From the NCBI RefSeq assembly GCF_003951315.1, contig NZ_QLJH01000017.1, positions 1 to 64,000 of the forward strand: a stretch of DNA of 64,000 nt. Reading direction: 5' to 3'. Made by a program: the position numbers and the translations under genes. The DNA comes from Sphingomonas sp. S-NIH.Pt15_0812. Lineage in GTDB: Bacteria > Pseudomonadota > Alphaproteobacteria > Sphingomonadales > Sphingomonadaceae. Below the pieces are notes generated by a model that saw nothing but the letters and a program-made list of their open reading frames with translations, was not told the DNA's origin and searched no databases. Positions within the stretch are counted from its first letter, which is position 1. The number at the start of each line of letters is the position of its first letter. Of this stretch, positions 48,210-57,934 are shown piece after piece.

Positions 48210-49391
48210 TCAAGCGATGACGAGGATTTCCGCCGATTCGCCCGCTCTGGCGGCAGGCGCATGCGCGGGACGCAGGATCAGGCAGGTCGATCGGGCCAGG
48301 GTCAGCAGCATCGAACTGTCCTGGATCGTCGAGGCATAGGCGCGCCCATCCTCGAGCCGCGCCCGCAGATAATCGGTGCGGCCGCCATTGGCGGGCAGGT
48401 CTTCGCCGAGCAGCGCATGGGTCGTGACCGGCAGCGGATCGGCCGCGCCGGCGAGATGCGCGATCAGCGGCCGGACGAACAGCGTCGCGGTGACGAAGGC
48501 GGAGACGGGATTGCCGGGCAGCCCCAGCACCAGCGCCTGGCCCAGACGCCCCGCCATCATCGGCTTGCCGGGGCGAAGCGCGATGCGCCAGAAGTCGATT
48601 TCGCCGCCCGCCGCCAGCAGCGCCGGCCGCACCAGGTCGTGGTCGCCGACCGATGCGCCGCCGGTCGTCACCAGCAGGTCCGCCTCGACCGATCGGAACG
48701 CCTCGGTCAGCACGTCCAGCCGGTCGGGCAGGATGCCGAGATCGACGATCTCCACCGGCAGGTCGGCCAGCATCGCCGCCAGCATCACGCCGTTCGATTC
48801 CGGCAGCTGCGCGCCGCTGATCGGCCCGCCCGTCGGCACCAGCTCGTCGCCCGTCGCCGCCAGCGCGACGCGGACCGCGCGCCGCACGGGCAGGCTGCCT
48901 TGGCCACCGGTCGCCGCCACCGCGATCCGCGCCGGGGTCAGCCGCTCGCCCGCCGCGATCAGCCGGTCGCCGTCATGGAAGTCGAGCCCGCGCGCGCGCA
49001 CGTTGCGGCCACGATGCGCCGGACCTTCGCCACCCAGCATCAGGCGCTCGCCCTCGCGCGCCGCCTCTTCCTGCACCAGCACCGTGTCGGCGCCATCGGG
49101 CAGGGCGGCGCCGGTGAAGATGCGCACCGCCTCGTCCGTTGCGACCGTCCCGGCGAACGGCCGGCCCGCCGCGCTTTCGCCGGTCACGCGCCAGGGGCCG
49201 GGCAGGTCGGCGAAGCGGATCGCATAGCCGTCCATCGCCGACAGGTCGGCCACCGGCTGCGTCCGGCGCGCGGCGATATCGGCCGCGGCCCAGCGGCCGG
49301 CGGCCTGCCGGATCGGCAGCATCTCCGTCGGGACGGGGTCGGCCAGCGCGAACAGCCGCGCCTGCGCCTCGGCTACGGGGACCAGCGTCAT
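48210..49391 (-). CDS. moeA: molybdopterin molybdotransferase MoeA
   Basis: Inserts molybdate into molybdopterin to complete the molybdenum cofactor (393 aa). Typical segments are the N-terminal [38 protein letters not shown], and the MPT-binding-like [20 protein letters not shown] followed by [28 protein letters not shown] is highly conserved. Its start overlaps the moaC stop by four bases. Confidence 0.96.
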   Translation of the reverse strand: MTLVPVAEAQARLFALADPVPTEMLPIRQAAGRWAAADIAARRTQPVADLSAMDGYAIRFADLPGPWRVTGESAAGRPFAGTVATDEAVRIFTGAALPDGADTVLVQEEAAREGERLMLGGEGPAHRGRNVRARGLDFHDGDRLIAAGERLTPARIAVAATGGQGSLPVRRAVRVALAATGDELVPTGGPISGAQLPESNGVMLAAMLADLPVEIVDLGILPDRLDVLTEAFRSVEADLLVTTGGASVGDHDLVRPALLAAGGEIDFWRIALRPGKPMMAGRLGQALVLGLPGNPVSAFVTATLFVRPLIAHLAGAADPLPVTTHALLGEDLPANGGRTDYLRARLEDGRAYASTIQDSSMLLTLARSTCLILRPAHAPAARAGESAEILVIA

Positions 49392-49858
49392 GCCAGCGTC
49401 CAGTCGCCGGACTTGCCACCGGATTTCGCGACGACGCGCAAGCCCTCGATCACCATCGCCTTGTCGACCGCCTTGACCATGTCATAGACGGTGAGCAACG
49501 CGACCGAGGCGGCGGTCAGCGCCTCCATCTCCACGCCGGTCTGGCCTTGCGTCTTGCAGGTCGCGCGGACGGTCACGCCGCTGCCGGTCACCGCCAGATC
49601 GATCGCGACCCGGCTGAGCGGCAGGGGGTGGCAGAGGGGGATCAGGTCGGCGGTTCGCTTCGCCGCCATGATCCCGGCGACCCGCGCCACCGCCAGCACG
49701 TCGCCCTTCCTGGCCGAGGCGTCGCGAACCAGCGCCAGCGCCTCGGATGACAGGCGGATGTGTCCCTCCGCCACCGCTTCGCGCGCGGTCGCCGGCTTGT
49801 CGCCGACATCGACCATGCGCGCCGCGCCCTGGTCGTCGAGATGAGTGAGGCCGGTCAT
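49388..49858 (-). CDS. moaC: cyclic pyranopterin monophosphate synthase MoaC
   Basis: Carries out the second half of the first step of molybdopterin synthesis (156 aa). Typical segments are [39 protein letters not shown] and [20 protein letters not shown]. The catalytic Lys is in [11 protein letters not shown]. Four-base overlaps with trpC before it and moeA after it indicate translational coupling. Confidence 0.97.
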   Translation of the reverse strand: MTGLTHLDDQGAARMVDVGDKPATAREAVAEGHIRLSSEALALVRDASARKGDVLAVARVAGIMAAKRTADLIPLCHPLPLSRVAIDLAVTGSGVTVRATCKTQGQTGVEMEALTAASVALLTVYDMVKAVDKAMVIEGLRVVAKSGGKSGDWTLA

Positions 49859-50631
49859 GCCACCAGCGCGCGCGTCGCCGCCTCCACATCGTCCTGCCGC
49901 ATCAGCGATTCGCCGATCAGGAAGCAGTGGACGCCATGCTCCGCCATCGCGTCGAGATCGGCGCGGCTGTTCAGACCGCTTTCGGCGACGAAGGTGCAGT
50001 CGGCCGGGGCCAGGGCCTTCAGCCGGTAGGAACGGGATACGTCGACCGAGAAGTCGCGCAGGTCGCGATTGTTGCAGCCGATCAGCCGCGAGCGGAGGCG
50101 GAGCGCCCGCTCCAGCCCGGCCTCGTCATGCACCTCGACCAGGCAGTCCATGCCCAGCTCCATCGCCGCCGCCTCGATCTCGGCAAGCTGGCCATCCTCC
50201 AGCGCCGCGACGATCAGCAGGATCGCGTCCGCCCCGATCGCCCGCGATTCGGCGGCCTGCCAGGGATCGGCCATGAAGTCCTTGCGGATCACCGGCAGCG
50301 TCACCGCCGCCCGCGCCGCGATCAGATACTCGTCGGCGCCCTGGAAGAATTGCTCGTCGGTCAGCACCGACAGGCAGGCGGCGCCGGCTGCCTGATAGGC
50401 GCGGGCATGGGCCGGCGCGTCGAAATCGGCGCGGATCAGGCCTTTGGACGGGCTGGCCTTCTTCACCTCGGCGATCAGCGCGTGACCCGGCTTGGCGTCG
50501 AGCGCGGCGCGGAAGCCGCGCGGAGGCTCGGCGGCGGCGATCCGCCGGGCGAGATCGGCATCGCTGGTGCGCGCCTTGCGGGTGGCGATCTCGCCGCGCT
50601 TATGCGCCATGATCGTGTCGAGGATGGTCAT
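49855..50631 (-). CDS. trpC: indole-3-glycerol phosphate synthase
   Basis: Closes the indole ring in tryptophan synthesis (258 aa, TIM barrel). Typical segments are [35 protein letters not shown], which holds the catalytic Lys, and [27 protein letters not shown] and VAESGLN follow later. It is the third gene of the trpG-D-C-moaC-moeA operon, with four-base overlaps on both sides. Confidence 0.97.
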   Translation of the reverse strand: MTILDTIMAHKRGEIATRKARTSDADLARRIAAAEPPRGFRAALDAKPGHALIAEVKKASPSKGLIRADFDAPAHARAYQAAGAACLSVLTDEQFFQGADEYLIAARAAVTLPVIRKDFMADPWQAAESRAIGADAILLIVAALEDGQLAEIEAAAMELGMDCLVEVHDEAGLERALRLRSRLIGCNNRDLRDFSVDVSRSYRLKALAPADCTFVAESGLNSRADLDAMAEHGVHCFLIGESLMRQDDVEAATRALVA

Positions 50632-51623
50632 GAATAGGCGATCCAGGCAGTCAGGAGACGATGCGCCGCGCCGCTGTCGAGCGCCTCGGCGGCGATCGGC
50701 ACGGCATCGGCCAGGGTGGCGGCCCGCTCGGCCAGCACCAGGGCGGCGGCGGCATTGAGCAGCACCGCGTCGCGATAGGGGCCGGCCTCGCCGTGCAAGA
50801 GGGCGTTCAGCGCCCCGGCGTTGTGGCGCGCGTCGCCGCCCCGGATCGAGTCGATCGGATGGCGGCTCAGGCCGGCATCCTCCGGCGTGACGCGCGAGGG
50901 CATCGATGCGCGGCCGACCGATACCATGATGCTGGCGCCGGCCCCGGACAGTTCGTCCAGCCCCTCCTCGCCCGAGACGACCAACGCCGCCTCGGTGCCG
51001 AGCTGTTCCAGCGCCTCCGCATAGAGGGTGGCGTAATCGGGCCGGGCGATGCCGATGAGCTGGCGGCTGACATGCGCCGGATTGGCGAGCGGGCCCATCA
51101 GGTTGAAGATGGTGCGCCGGCCGATCCGGCGGCGGATCGGCGTGATCCGCGCCATCGCCGGGTGATGATTGGCGGCGAAGAGGAAGCAGATGCCGAGATC
51201 GGACAGGCTGCGCTCGGCGGTCGCGCCGGCCACCGCCATGTCGAGGCCCAGCGCCTCCAGCGTGTCCGCCGCGCCCGCCTTGGACGAGGCCGCCCGGTTG
51301 CCATGCTTGGCGACGGGCACGCCGCAGGCCGCGACGACCAGCGCCACCGCCGTCGAGACGTTGAGCGTATGATGGCCGTCGCCGCCGGTTCCGCACACGT
51401 CGATCGCGCCGGGCGGGGCGTCGATCGGGATCAGCCGCTGGCGGAGCGCGCGCGCCGCCTCGGCGATCTCGAGCGAGGTTTCGCCGCGTTCGGCGAGCGC
51501 GGTCAGGAACCAGGCGACCTGCTCGTCATCGGCGCGACCGTCGAGCAGGTCGGCAAAGGCCAGCGCCGCACTCTCGCGCGCCAGCGGGCTCGCGGGATCG
51601 GGCAGCAGGGCGGTGCTGGTCAT
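50628..51623 (-). CDS. trpD: anthranilate phosphoribosyltransferase
   Basis: Joins anthranilate to phosphoribosyl pyrophosphate (331 aa). The PRPP motif is [40 protein letters not shown] and [11 protein letters not shown] are highly conserved. The ATG at 51623 overlaps the trpG stop, and its own stop overlaps the trpC start, both as ATGA. Confidence 0.97.
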   Translation of the reverse strand: MTSTALLPDPASPLARESAALAFADLLDGRADDEQVAWFLTALAERGETSLEIAEAARALRQRLIPIDAPPGAIDVCGTGGDGHHTLNVSTAVALVVAACGVPVAKHGNRAASSKAGAADTLEALGLDMAVAGATAERSLSDLGICFLFAANHHPAMARITPIRRRIGRRTIFNLMGPLANPAHVSRQLIGIARPDYATLYAEALEQLGTEAALVVSGEEGLDELSGAGASIMVSVGRASMPSRVTPEDAGLSRHPIDSIRGGDARHNAGALNALLHGEAGPYRDAVLLNAAAALVLAERAATLADAVPIAAEALDSGAAHRLLTAWIAYS

Positions 51624-52216
51624 GCGGCCGTCACCCGATCCTCGTCCACCGCGATGCCGGCGTCGCGCAGGAAATTGGCGAGCATCGCATGGCCATGTTC
51701 GGTGGCGATGCTCTCCGGATGGAACTGCACGCCGTGGATGGGCAGGTCGCGGTGGCGGAAGCCCATCACCACGCCGTCCTCGGTGCGGGCATTGACCGAC
51801 AGCGATTCGGGAATGTCGTTGACGATCAGCGAGTGATAGCGCGTCGCCGTGAAGGGCGAGGGGAGGCCGGCGAACAGTCCGGTCCCGTCGTGCAGCACCG
51901 GCGACGTCTTGCCGTGCATCAGCCCGCCGCGCTCCACCCGGCCGCCGAAGTGCTGGCCGATCGCCTGATGGCCCAGGCATACGCCGAGCAGCGGCCGCCG
52001 TTCGGCGGCGCATGCCTCGACCAGGTCGAGGGACACGCCCGCCTCATTGGGGGTGCAGGGACCGGGCGAGATCAGGAACGCTTCCGCTCCCGAGGACAGC
52101 GCCTGGCCTGCGGAGATGGCGTCGTTGCGCACCACCTCCACCACCGTCCCCAGCTCTTGGAGATAATGGACCAGGTTCCAGGTGAAGCTGTCGTAATTGT
52201 CGACGACGAGGATCAT
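51620..52216 (-). CDS. trpG: anthranilate synthase glutamine amidotransferase subunit
   Basis: The glutaminase subunit that supplies ammonia to TrpE (198 aa). The nucleophile Cys80 lies in [12 protein letters not shown]. The His/Glu pair of the triad is in [13 protein letters not shown]. The N-terminus [19 protein letters not shown] is typical. A dual role in folate synthesis (PabA) is possible. No trpE is adjacent in this window. The first gene of its operon shows no obvious leader peptide or attenuator. Confidence 0.95.
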   Translation of the reverse strand: MILVVDNYDSFTWNLVHYLQELGTVVEVVRNDAISAGQALSSGAEAFLISPGPCTPNEAGVSLDLVEACAAERRPLLGVCLGHQAIGQHFGGRVERGGLMHGKTSPVLHDGTGLFAGLPSPFTATRYHSLIVNDIPESLSVNARTEDGVVMGFRHRDLPIHGVQFHPESIATEHGHAMLANFLRDAGIAVDEDRVTAA

Positions 52217-52310
52217 GAGCGCTGCCATAGCGGCCATACACATTCCCGCAAACCCACGGGAGCTATGTGGGGTGGCAATCGTTCTATCCCGGCCTCAAGG
52301 AGTCGCGTGC

Positions 52311-52733
52311 ATGTCCCGCCTGAACCCAAGTCTGTTCCTTTCCCTCGCGGCCGGTGCGCTGACGCTGTTGCCCGTCGTCGCGCAAGCGCAGGCGGCCGAG
52401 GGCAAGCCACCGCAGCGCGTGCGCAGCGTCACCCTTCAGGGAAATCAGGCCTGTCCGACCTCGACCGGCGACGAGATCGTCGTCTGCACGCGCAACGACG
52501 AGCCGTATCGCATCCCCAAGGGCTTGCGCGACAGCGGCCCGATCGCGGCGCAGAACCAGAGCTGGGTGAACCGCGCCGCGCAGATCGACGATGTCAGCCG
52601 CACGGCCGGCGGCCTGCCCGACACCTGTTCGCCGGTCGGCTCCGGCGGCCAGACCGGCTGTTCGATGATGTGGAACCGCAATTGGGCCGCCGAGCGGCGG
52701 GCGATCCAGCAGCAGGAGCAAGCCGGCCGCTGA
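52311..52733 (+). CDS. exported protein of unknown function
   Basis: A 140-aa protein with a signal peptide (residues 1-28, ending AQAQA). The mature part has four cysteines (QACPTST, VVCTRND, DTCSPVG, TGCSMMW) probably forming two disulfides, and a conserved-looking CTRNDEPYRIPKGLR stretch. Similar proteins occur in many sphingomonads. A strong ribosome site (AAGGAG) precedes the ATG. No function is known. Confidence 0.8.
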   Translation: MSRLNPSLFLSLAAGALTLLPVVAQAQAAEGKPPQRVRSVTLQGNQACPTSTGDEIVVCTRNDEPYRIPKGLRDSGPIAAQNQSWVNRAAQIDDVSRTAGGLPDTCSPVGSGGQTGCSMMWNRNWAAERRAIQQQEQAGR

Positions 52734-52765
52734 ACCCGATCGACCGGGACGGCGATCCGTTCCGG

Positions 52766-53032
52766 TCAGCCCGGCATCCGGGCGGCGACGAAGTCGGTCA
52801 GCGCCCCGAACGTCTCCAGCATGTCGCCATCGACCTCGTCATCCTCGATCAGGATGCCGAGCCGGTCCTCCAGCTCGGTCAGCACGCCGGCCACCGCCAT
52901 CGAATCGAGCTCGGGCAGCGCGCCGAACAGCGGCGTGTCCGCGTCGAAGGCGGCGACCCGCTCCGCCGACAGGCCCAGAGTGTCGCCCAGCACCTGCCGC
53001 ACCGCTTGATCGGCCGTCTGCTTCGTCGCCAC
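52766..53032 (-). CDS. acyl carrier protein of the exosortase A locus
   Basis: An 88-aa phosphopantetheine-binding protein. The attachment Ser44 is in LPELDSMAVAGVL, a DSM form rather than DSL, unlike the housekeeping AcpP. It starts with a GTG at 53032 behind GGAGAAGG. It is divergent from the acyl-CoA ligase, which probably loads it. Such dedicated carrier proteins are usual next to the ligase in XrtA polysaccharide loci (from memory). Confidence 0.85.
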   Translation of the reverse strand: MATKQTADQAVRQVLGDTLGLSAERVAAFDADTPLFGALPELDSMAVAGVLTELEDRLGILIEDDEVDGDMLETFGALTDFVAARMPG

Positions 53033-53124
53033 GCCGTCCTTCTCCCCGTTCCATATTCGAATGATTGGGGCCGCATTAGGCGGCGGGGGTGAAATCGGCA
53101 ACGGCCCCGCGCTATGAGGGTGAC

Positions 53125-54621
53125 GTGACCGACCTCGACCCGATCGCCCGTCCATTGGACCATCTGCCCGCCCGTGGCGCGTCCGATGCCCCCGCCCTGA
53201 CCGACCGGGCGGGATCGCTGAGCTTCCGCGAACTCGACCATGCTATCGGTGCGCTCGCGGCCTGGCTGGCGGCGCGCGCGGGGTCCGGCGACCGGGTGGC
53301 GAGCTGGCTGCCCAAGACCCGGGTCGCCTGTATCCTGCCGCTGGCGGCGGCGCGAGCGGGGCTGGTGCACGTGCCGGTCAACCCGGCGCTGCGGCGGGCG
53401 CAGGTCGCGCATGTCCTGGCCGATAGCGGCGCGACGTTGTTGATCAGCCAGCCCGCGCGGCTCGCCACGCTGGCCCCCGAAGACCTGCCGCCGGTGATGG
53501 GCACGGCCGTGGAGGCGGATTGCCCGATGGACGGACCGGGCCTGACCGCATCGATGGCGGACCCGGCGGCGCTGGCGGCGATCCTCTACACCTCCGGCTC
53601 AACCGGGCGGCCCAAGGGGGTGATGCTGTCCCACGCCAATCTGTGGCTGGGGGCCATCTCGGTCGCCCATTATCTGCGCCTGACCCCGGCCGACCGGGTG
53701 CTGGCGGTGCTGCCCCTGTCGTTCGACTATGGCCAGAACCAGTTGCTGTCGACTTGGGCCGCCGGGGCCAGCGTCGTGCCGCTCGACTATCTGGCGGCAC
53801 GCGACGTGGTGAAGGCGGTCGTACGTTTCGACGCGACGACGCTGGCCGGGGTGCCGCCGCTCTGGGTGCAGCTTCTGGAGGCGGACTGGCCGGCGGGGAC
53901 GGCGGCGAGCCTGCGGCGGCTGACCAATTCGGGCGGTGCCCTGACCCCGCGCATGGTGCGGGCACTGCGCGATCGTTTTCCTCGGGCCGACCTCTATCCC
54001 ATGTACGGCCTGACCGAGGCGTTCCGCTCCACCTATCTCGACCCCGCGCTGGTCGACGCGCATCCCGACTCGATCGGCCGCGCCATTCCCTTCGCCGCCG
54101 TCGCGCCGGTCCGCGCGGATGGTCGTCGCGCCGCCCCCGGCGAGCCGGGCGAGCTGGTCCATGCCGGGCCGCTGGTCGCGCAAGGCTATTGGCAGGATGC
54201 GGAGCGGACCGCGCATCGCTTCCGCCCGGCGCCGCCCTGGCTGGGCGAGGGGATGGCGGTCTGGTCGGGCGACACGGTGGTCGAGGATGCGATGGGGCTG
54301 CTGCGCTTCGTCGGTCGCGACGACGAGATGATCAAGGTCGCCGGCAATCGCGTCAGCCCGCAGGAGGTGGAGGAGGCGATCCTGTCCGGCGGCGAAGCGC
54401 TGGAGGCGGTGGCGGTCGGCGTTCGCGACGACCGGCTGGGCCAGGCGATCGTCGCGATGGTGGCGGGCGACGCGGCGCGGGAGGCAGGATTGCGCACCCG
54501 GTTGCGCGCGGAATTGCCCAGCTTCCTCCAGCCGCAGCAGTATCGCTGGTTCGCGGAACTGCCGCGCAACGCCAATGGCAAGCTCGACCGCGCCGCCCTC
54601 CGCCGGCTCGCAACGGAATAG
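53125..54621 (+). CDS. acyl-CoA ligase (AMP-forming), exosortase A-associated
   Basis: An ANL-family adenylating enzyme (498 aa). The AMP-binding P-loop is YTSGSTGRPKGVMLSH. MYGLTEAFRSTYL follows, then the hinge FVGRDDEMIKVAGNRVSPQE, and the C-terminal Lys in NANGKLDRAAL. The ligase type fits the TIGR03098 family of XrtA/PEP-CTERM loci. Its substrate is unknown, perhaps an acid loaded on the neighbouring carrier protein. The start is the GTG at 53125, after GAGGG. A GTG at 53089 would add 12 residues. Confidence 0.88.
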   Translation: MTDLDPIARPLDHLPARGASDAPALTDRAGSLSFRELDHAIGALAAWLAARAGSGDRVASWLPKTRVACILPLAAARAGLVHVPVNPALRRAQVAHVLADSGATLLISQPARLATLAPEDLPPVMGTAVEADCPMDGPGLTASMADPAALAAILYTSGSTGRPKGVMLSHANLWLGAISVAHYLRLTPADRVLAVLPLSFDYGQNQLLSTWAAGASVVPLDYLAARDVVKAVVRFDATTLAGVPPLWVQLLEADWPAGTAASLRRLTNSGGALTPRMVRALRDRFPRADLYPMYGLTEAFRSTYLDPALVDAHPDSIGRAIPFAAVAPVRADGRRAAPGEPGELVHAGPLVAQGYWQDAERTAHRFRPAPPWLGEGMAVWSGDTVVEDAMGLLRFVGRDDEMIKVAGNRVSPQEVEEAILSGGEALEAVAVGVRDDRLGQAIVAMVAGDAAREAGLRTRLRAELPSFLQPQQYRWFAELPRNANGKLDRAALRRLATE

Positions 54622-54638
54622 GCGGCGCGGCCGGTCGG

Positions 54639-55823
54639 TCAGGCCGGCACCATCCGATGCCGCCGCCGCAGCGTGACGCCGGTCAGCGCGAAGCCCATCA
54701 GCATCATCGCCCAGGTCGACGGCTCCGGAACCGAGGCGACGAACGCGTCGACGGCCCGGCGCGCGCGGTCCGGCGCGTCGGCGAACACGCCGTCCACCCC
54801 GGCCCGGAGGAAGGCGAGGAACTCGGCCTGGTCGTCGCCATAGGCGTTGGCGCCGCCGCCCGTGCGCAGGTTCGTCGGCAGGAAGGTGTTTTCGGGGCGG
54901 AAGGTATAGGGCACCACCTCCAGCCCGGCGCGATGGGCGTCGGCGATCACCGAGGTCGGGCTGGTCAGCGCGCCGCTGCTGTCGCGGGGGATCAGCACAT
55001 TCTTCTCCGGGCTCAGCACATCGGCATAGGCGCGCATCGCGGTCAGCCCGGTTTCGGTCAGCAGGTCGCCATAGGTGCGCCGGTCGCCCGCCAGCACGAA
55101 GTCATAGGGGCGGGCCCCGCGCGAGGTCATGAGCTGGACCAGCCGGACATCGGTCATCTGGTTCAGCTCGATCAGGTTCGCGACCTCGAACGACTGGATC
55201 AGCACGCGCGCGTCGGCGCCGTCATAGCCATTGGCCTTCAGCGTCGCGACCAGCGGCTCCTCCAGCGACAAGCCGACCCGGTCGAAATAGCTGGGATGCT
55301 TGGTTTCCGGGATGATGCCGATCGGGCGGCCGGTCTCCGCCTCCTTGCGCTTCACCAGGTCGATCACCTCCTGCAGGGTCGGCACCTCGAACTGGCCGTC
55401 ATAGCGCGCGCTGCCCGGACGCGTGCCGGGAATGCGTTCCTCGGCGCGCAACGTCTTGAGCTCGGCGAGCGTGAAATCCTCGGTGAACCAGCCGGTCACG
55501 CGATATCCGTCGATCGTCTTGGTGGTGCGGCGGGAGGCGAATTCGGGGCGGCTGGCGACATCGGTGGTGCCGCCGATCTCATTCTCGTGCCGGGCGACGA
55601 GGATGCCGTCCTTGGTCGAGACCAGGTCCGGCTCGACATAGTCGGCGCCCTGGTCGATCGCCAGTTCATAGGAGGCGAGGGTATGTTCGGGGCGATAGGC
55701 GCTGGCGCCGCGATGGCCATAGACGGTCGGCGTCCTGGCGGCGCGGGCGGCATCGATCGCGGTCAGGCCGAGCAGCATCGGCGCGGCGAGAAGGACGGTG
55801 GCGAAACGGAACGGACGTGGCAT
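54639..55823 (-). CDS. glycerophosphodiester phosphodiesterase with PEP-CTERM anchor
   Basis: An exported phosphodiesterase (394 aa). A signal peptide covers about residues 1-28. The GDPD domain follows with HRGASAYRPEHTLASYELAI, the metal site YVEPDLVSTKDG, and PETKHPSYF. The end is a complete PEP-CTERM signal: VPEPSTWAMMLMGFALTGVT and a basic RRRHR tail. Exosortase is expected to cleave near Pro-Glu-Pro and pass the protein to the envelope or EPS. A strong GGGAG site precedes the ATG. It probably cleaves glycerophosphodiesters or related linkages outside the cell. Confidence 0.92.
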   Translation of the reverse strand: MPRPFRFATVLLAAPMLLGLTAIDAARAARTPTVYGHRGASAYRPEHTLASYELAIDQGADYVEPDLVSTKDGILVARHENEIGGTTDVASRPEFASRRTTKTIDGYRVTGWFTEDFTLAELKTLRAEERIPGTRPGSARYDGQFEVPTLQEVIDLVKRKEAETGRPIGIIPETKHPSYFDRVGLSLEEPLVATLKANGYDGADARVLIQSFEVANLIELNQMTDVRLVQLMTSRGARPYDFVLAGDRRTYGDLLTETGLTAMRAYADVLSPEKNVLIPRDSSGALTSPTSVIADAHRAGLEVVPYTFRPENTFLPTNLRTGGGANAYGDDQAEFLAFLRAGVDGVFADAPDRARRAVDAFVASVPEPSTWAMMLMGFALTGVTLRRRHRMVPA

Positions 55824-55958
55824 GGGTGATCTCCCTGTCACCGCCGGATCGTTCGTCGCCCGGCGGCGATCTTGGTTAATCACCATTTCGGTGAGATTCG
55901 CGTGACGCGCGGATAACGCTTTTATGACGCGATCATCATGGTCGCCGGAGGATCGGAG

Positions 55959-57191
55959 ATGACCGCCACCACCGCCAAGCCGACCGGCCCGATCCCGGCC
56001 GCCTTCGCCGAGACCATGGGCGACCTGCGCATCGCCGGCCGTCGCGCCGGCGATTGGGCGGAGGCGGGGACGCCGGTCTTCGTCTACGACCCGGCGATCG
56101 TCGCAGGGCAGGCCGCGCGGTTCCGGGCGGCCTTTCCCGGCATCGACCTTCATTATGCGATCAAGGCCAATCCGCTGCCCGAGTGGCTGGCGGCGATCGC
56201 GCCGATGATGGACGGTCTGGATGTCGCCTCCGCCGGCGAATTGGCGCGCGCGCTGGCGGTGAAGCCGGCGGCGGCGATCAGCTTCGCCGGTCCCGGCAAG
56301 CGCGACGACGAACTGGCCGCGGCGATCGCGGCCGGGGTGACGCTGAACCTGGAGTCGGAGGGCGAGGCCGACCGCGCACTTGCCATCGCCGATCGGCAGG
56401 GGGTGACGCCGCGTCTGGCGGTGCGGGTCAACCCGGACATCGAGCTGCGGGGATCGGGGATGCGAATGGGGGGGCGGCCATCGCCCTTCGGTATCGATGC
56501 GGTGCGGGTGCCGGCGCTGGTCCGGCGATTGGTGGCGGCGGGGGCGGACTGGCGCGGCTTCCATGTCTATGCCGGCAGCCAGGCATTGTCGGCGGACGCG
56601 GTGGCGGAGACGCAGGCAGCGACGGTCGCGCTTGCCGCCCGGCTCGCAGAGGATGCGGGAGCCGCGCCGCCGCTGGTCAATCTGGGCGGTGGCTTCGGCG
56701 TGCCCTATTTCGCCGGGGACGGGGCGCTCGACGGTGATACGGTGGGTGCCCGGCTGGCGGAAACCCTGGCCGCACGACCGGCGATCCTCGCCGACAGCCG
56801 CTTCGCGATCGAGCTTGGCCGCTGGCTGGTCGCGGAGGCGGGCGTCTATCTGGCGCGGGTCGTGGATCGCAAAGAGAGCGGCGGCGAGACCTTCCTGATC
56901 CTGGATGGCGGCCTGCATCACCAACTGGCCGCCTCCGGCAATTTCGGCACGGTCGTCCGCCGCAACTATCCGTTGGCGGTCGCGCACCGGATGGGGGCGG
57001 TGGCCGAGGAGGTGGTCAGCGTGGTCGGGCCGCTCTGCACCCCGCTCGACCGGCTCGGTGATCGGGTGGCGCTGCCGCGGACGGCGGTCGGCGACCTGAT
57101 CGTCCTTTTCCTGGCGGGGGCTTATGGCGCGACCGCCAGCCCCGCTTCCTTTCTCGGTCATCCCCCGGCACGCGAGGTGGTGGCACGCTGA
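55959..57191 (+). CDS. PLP-dependent decarboxylase, exosortase A-associated
   Basis: A fold-III decarboxylase (410 aa) like diaminopimelate or ornithine decarboxylase. The PLP lysine is Lys69 in LHYAIKANPLPEW. GGGFGVPYF binds phosphate. Cys360 in GPLCTPLDRLG is the substrate-side residue. HVYAGSQAL replaces the usual HIGSQ. The TIGR03099 family of XrtA loci fits well. Substrate is unknown. The ATG at 55959 has GAGGA six bases upstream. It is divergent from the PEP-CTERM phosphodiesterase across 135 bases. Confidence 0.9.
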   Translation: MTATTAKPTGPIPAAFAETMGDLRIAGRRAGDWAEAGTPVFVYDPAIVAGQAARFRAAFPGIDLHYAIKANPLPEWLAAIAPMMDGLDVASAGELARALAVKPAAAISFAGPGKRDDELAAAIAAGVTLNLESEGEADRALAIADRQGVTPRLAVRVNPDIELRGSGMRMGGRPSPFGIDAVRVPALVRRLVAAGADWRGFHVYAGSQALSADAVAETQAATVALAARLAEDAGAAPPLVNLGGGFGVPYFAGDGALDGDTVGARLAETLAARPAILADSRFAIELGRWLVAEAGVYLARVVDRKESGGETFLILDGGLHHQLAASGNFGTVVRRNYPLAVAHRMGAVAEEVVSVVGPLCTPLDRLGDRVALPRTAVGDLIVLFLAGAYGATASPASFLGHPPAREVVAR

Positions 57192-57299
57192 AACAGGACC
57201 GGATCGAGCAGGAACCCGCTTGCATCCTGGATGCTATCGCGCTGAATTGAGGAAACGACCCCGGGGAGCGGGTCGATGATCCATAGGGGGGATGCCATC

Positions 57300-57872
57300 A
57301 TGATCCGAACGGTTTGCGCGCTTACCGCCGAGTCCATGAGCCTCGCGGCCACGGCGCAGACCGCACCGGCGGGGGGCGGCCTGCTCGACAAGGCGGTGAA
57401 CCAGCCGGGGACGAGCTGGACGTTCTACGGCGACAGATACAAGGCGAAGGCGACCAAGGCCGCCGGCATTCCAGGCGATGAAGCGGTGCACGTCACCATC
57501 GCCGCCAAGGGGGCCAATCCCTGGGACATCGGCGCGACCAGCGCGTCGGTGAAGCCGGTCCAGGCGAACGATACCATGCTGCTCGCCGTCTACCTTCGCG
57601 CGCCCGACGCGGGCGAGGGCCAGACGATCGACCTGCCGATCGGCATCGGCGAGGCCGCCGCCCCTTACGGCGTCGTCGCGCAGGACGTGGCCAAGGTCGG
57701 ACCAGGCTGGAAACTCTATTATGCCTCGGGCCGTGCGGGGAAGGCCTATGCGCCCGGCGCGATCCGCGCCACCGTGCATCTGGCCGGCGCGAAGCAGGTG
57801 GTGGAACTGGGCCCCGTCTTCCTGCTCGACATGGGGGCGAACCAGGATCCGGCCAAGCTGCCGCATAACTGA
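57300..57872 (+). CDS. exported protein in the XrtA locus, unknown function
   Basis: A 190-aa protein, probably a beta-sandwich of carbohydrate-binding type (TSWTFYGDRYKAK to VELGPVFLLDMG, ending AKLPHN). It resembles C-terminal modules seen beside glycosidases in sphingomonads. The signal peptide is odd: the core contains Glu and Ser (CALTAESMSLAATAQ), so export may be poor. The start at ATG 57300 follows AGGGGG; ATG 57276 would add eight residues. A link to polysaccharide is inferred from position. Confidence 0.7.
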   Translation: MIRTVCALTAESMSLAATAQTAPAGGGLLDKAVNQPGTSWTFYGDRYKAKATKAAGIPGDEAVHVTIAAKGANPWDIGATSASVKPVQANDTMLLAVYLRAPDAGEGQTIDLPIGIGEAAAPYGVVAQDVAKVGPGWKLYYASGRAGKAYAPGAIRATVHLAGAKQVVELGPVFLLDMGANQDPAKLPHN

Positions 57873-57934
57873 CAAGCGGGTGGCGTCCCCGTCGCGCTTC
57901 GCCTAGTCTGACGAAAGGTATGAAGGCGAGGGTG

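Noticed and set aside
52217-52310. Tryptophan attenuator before trpG
   Set aside because: No leader peptide with Trp codons and no alternative hairpins seen.
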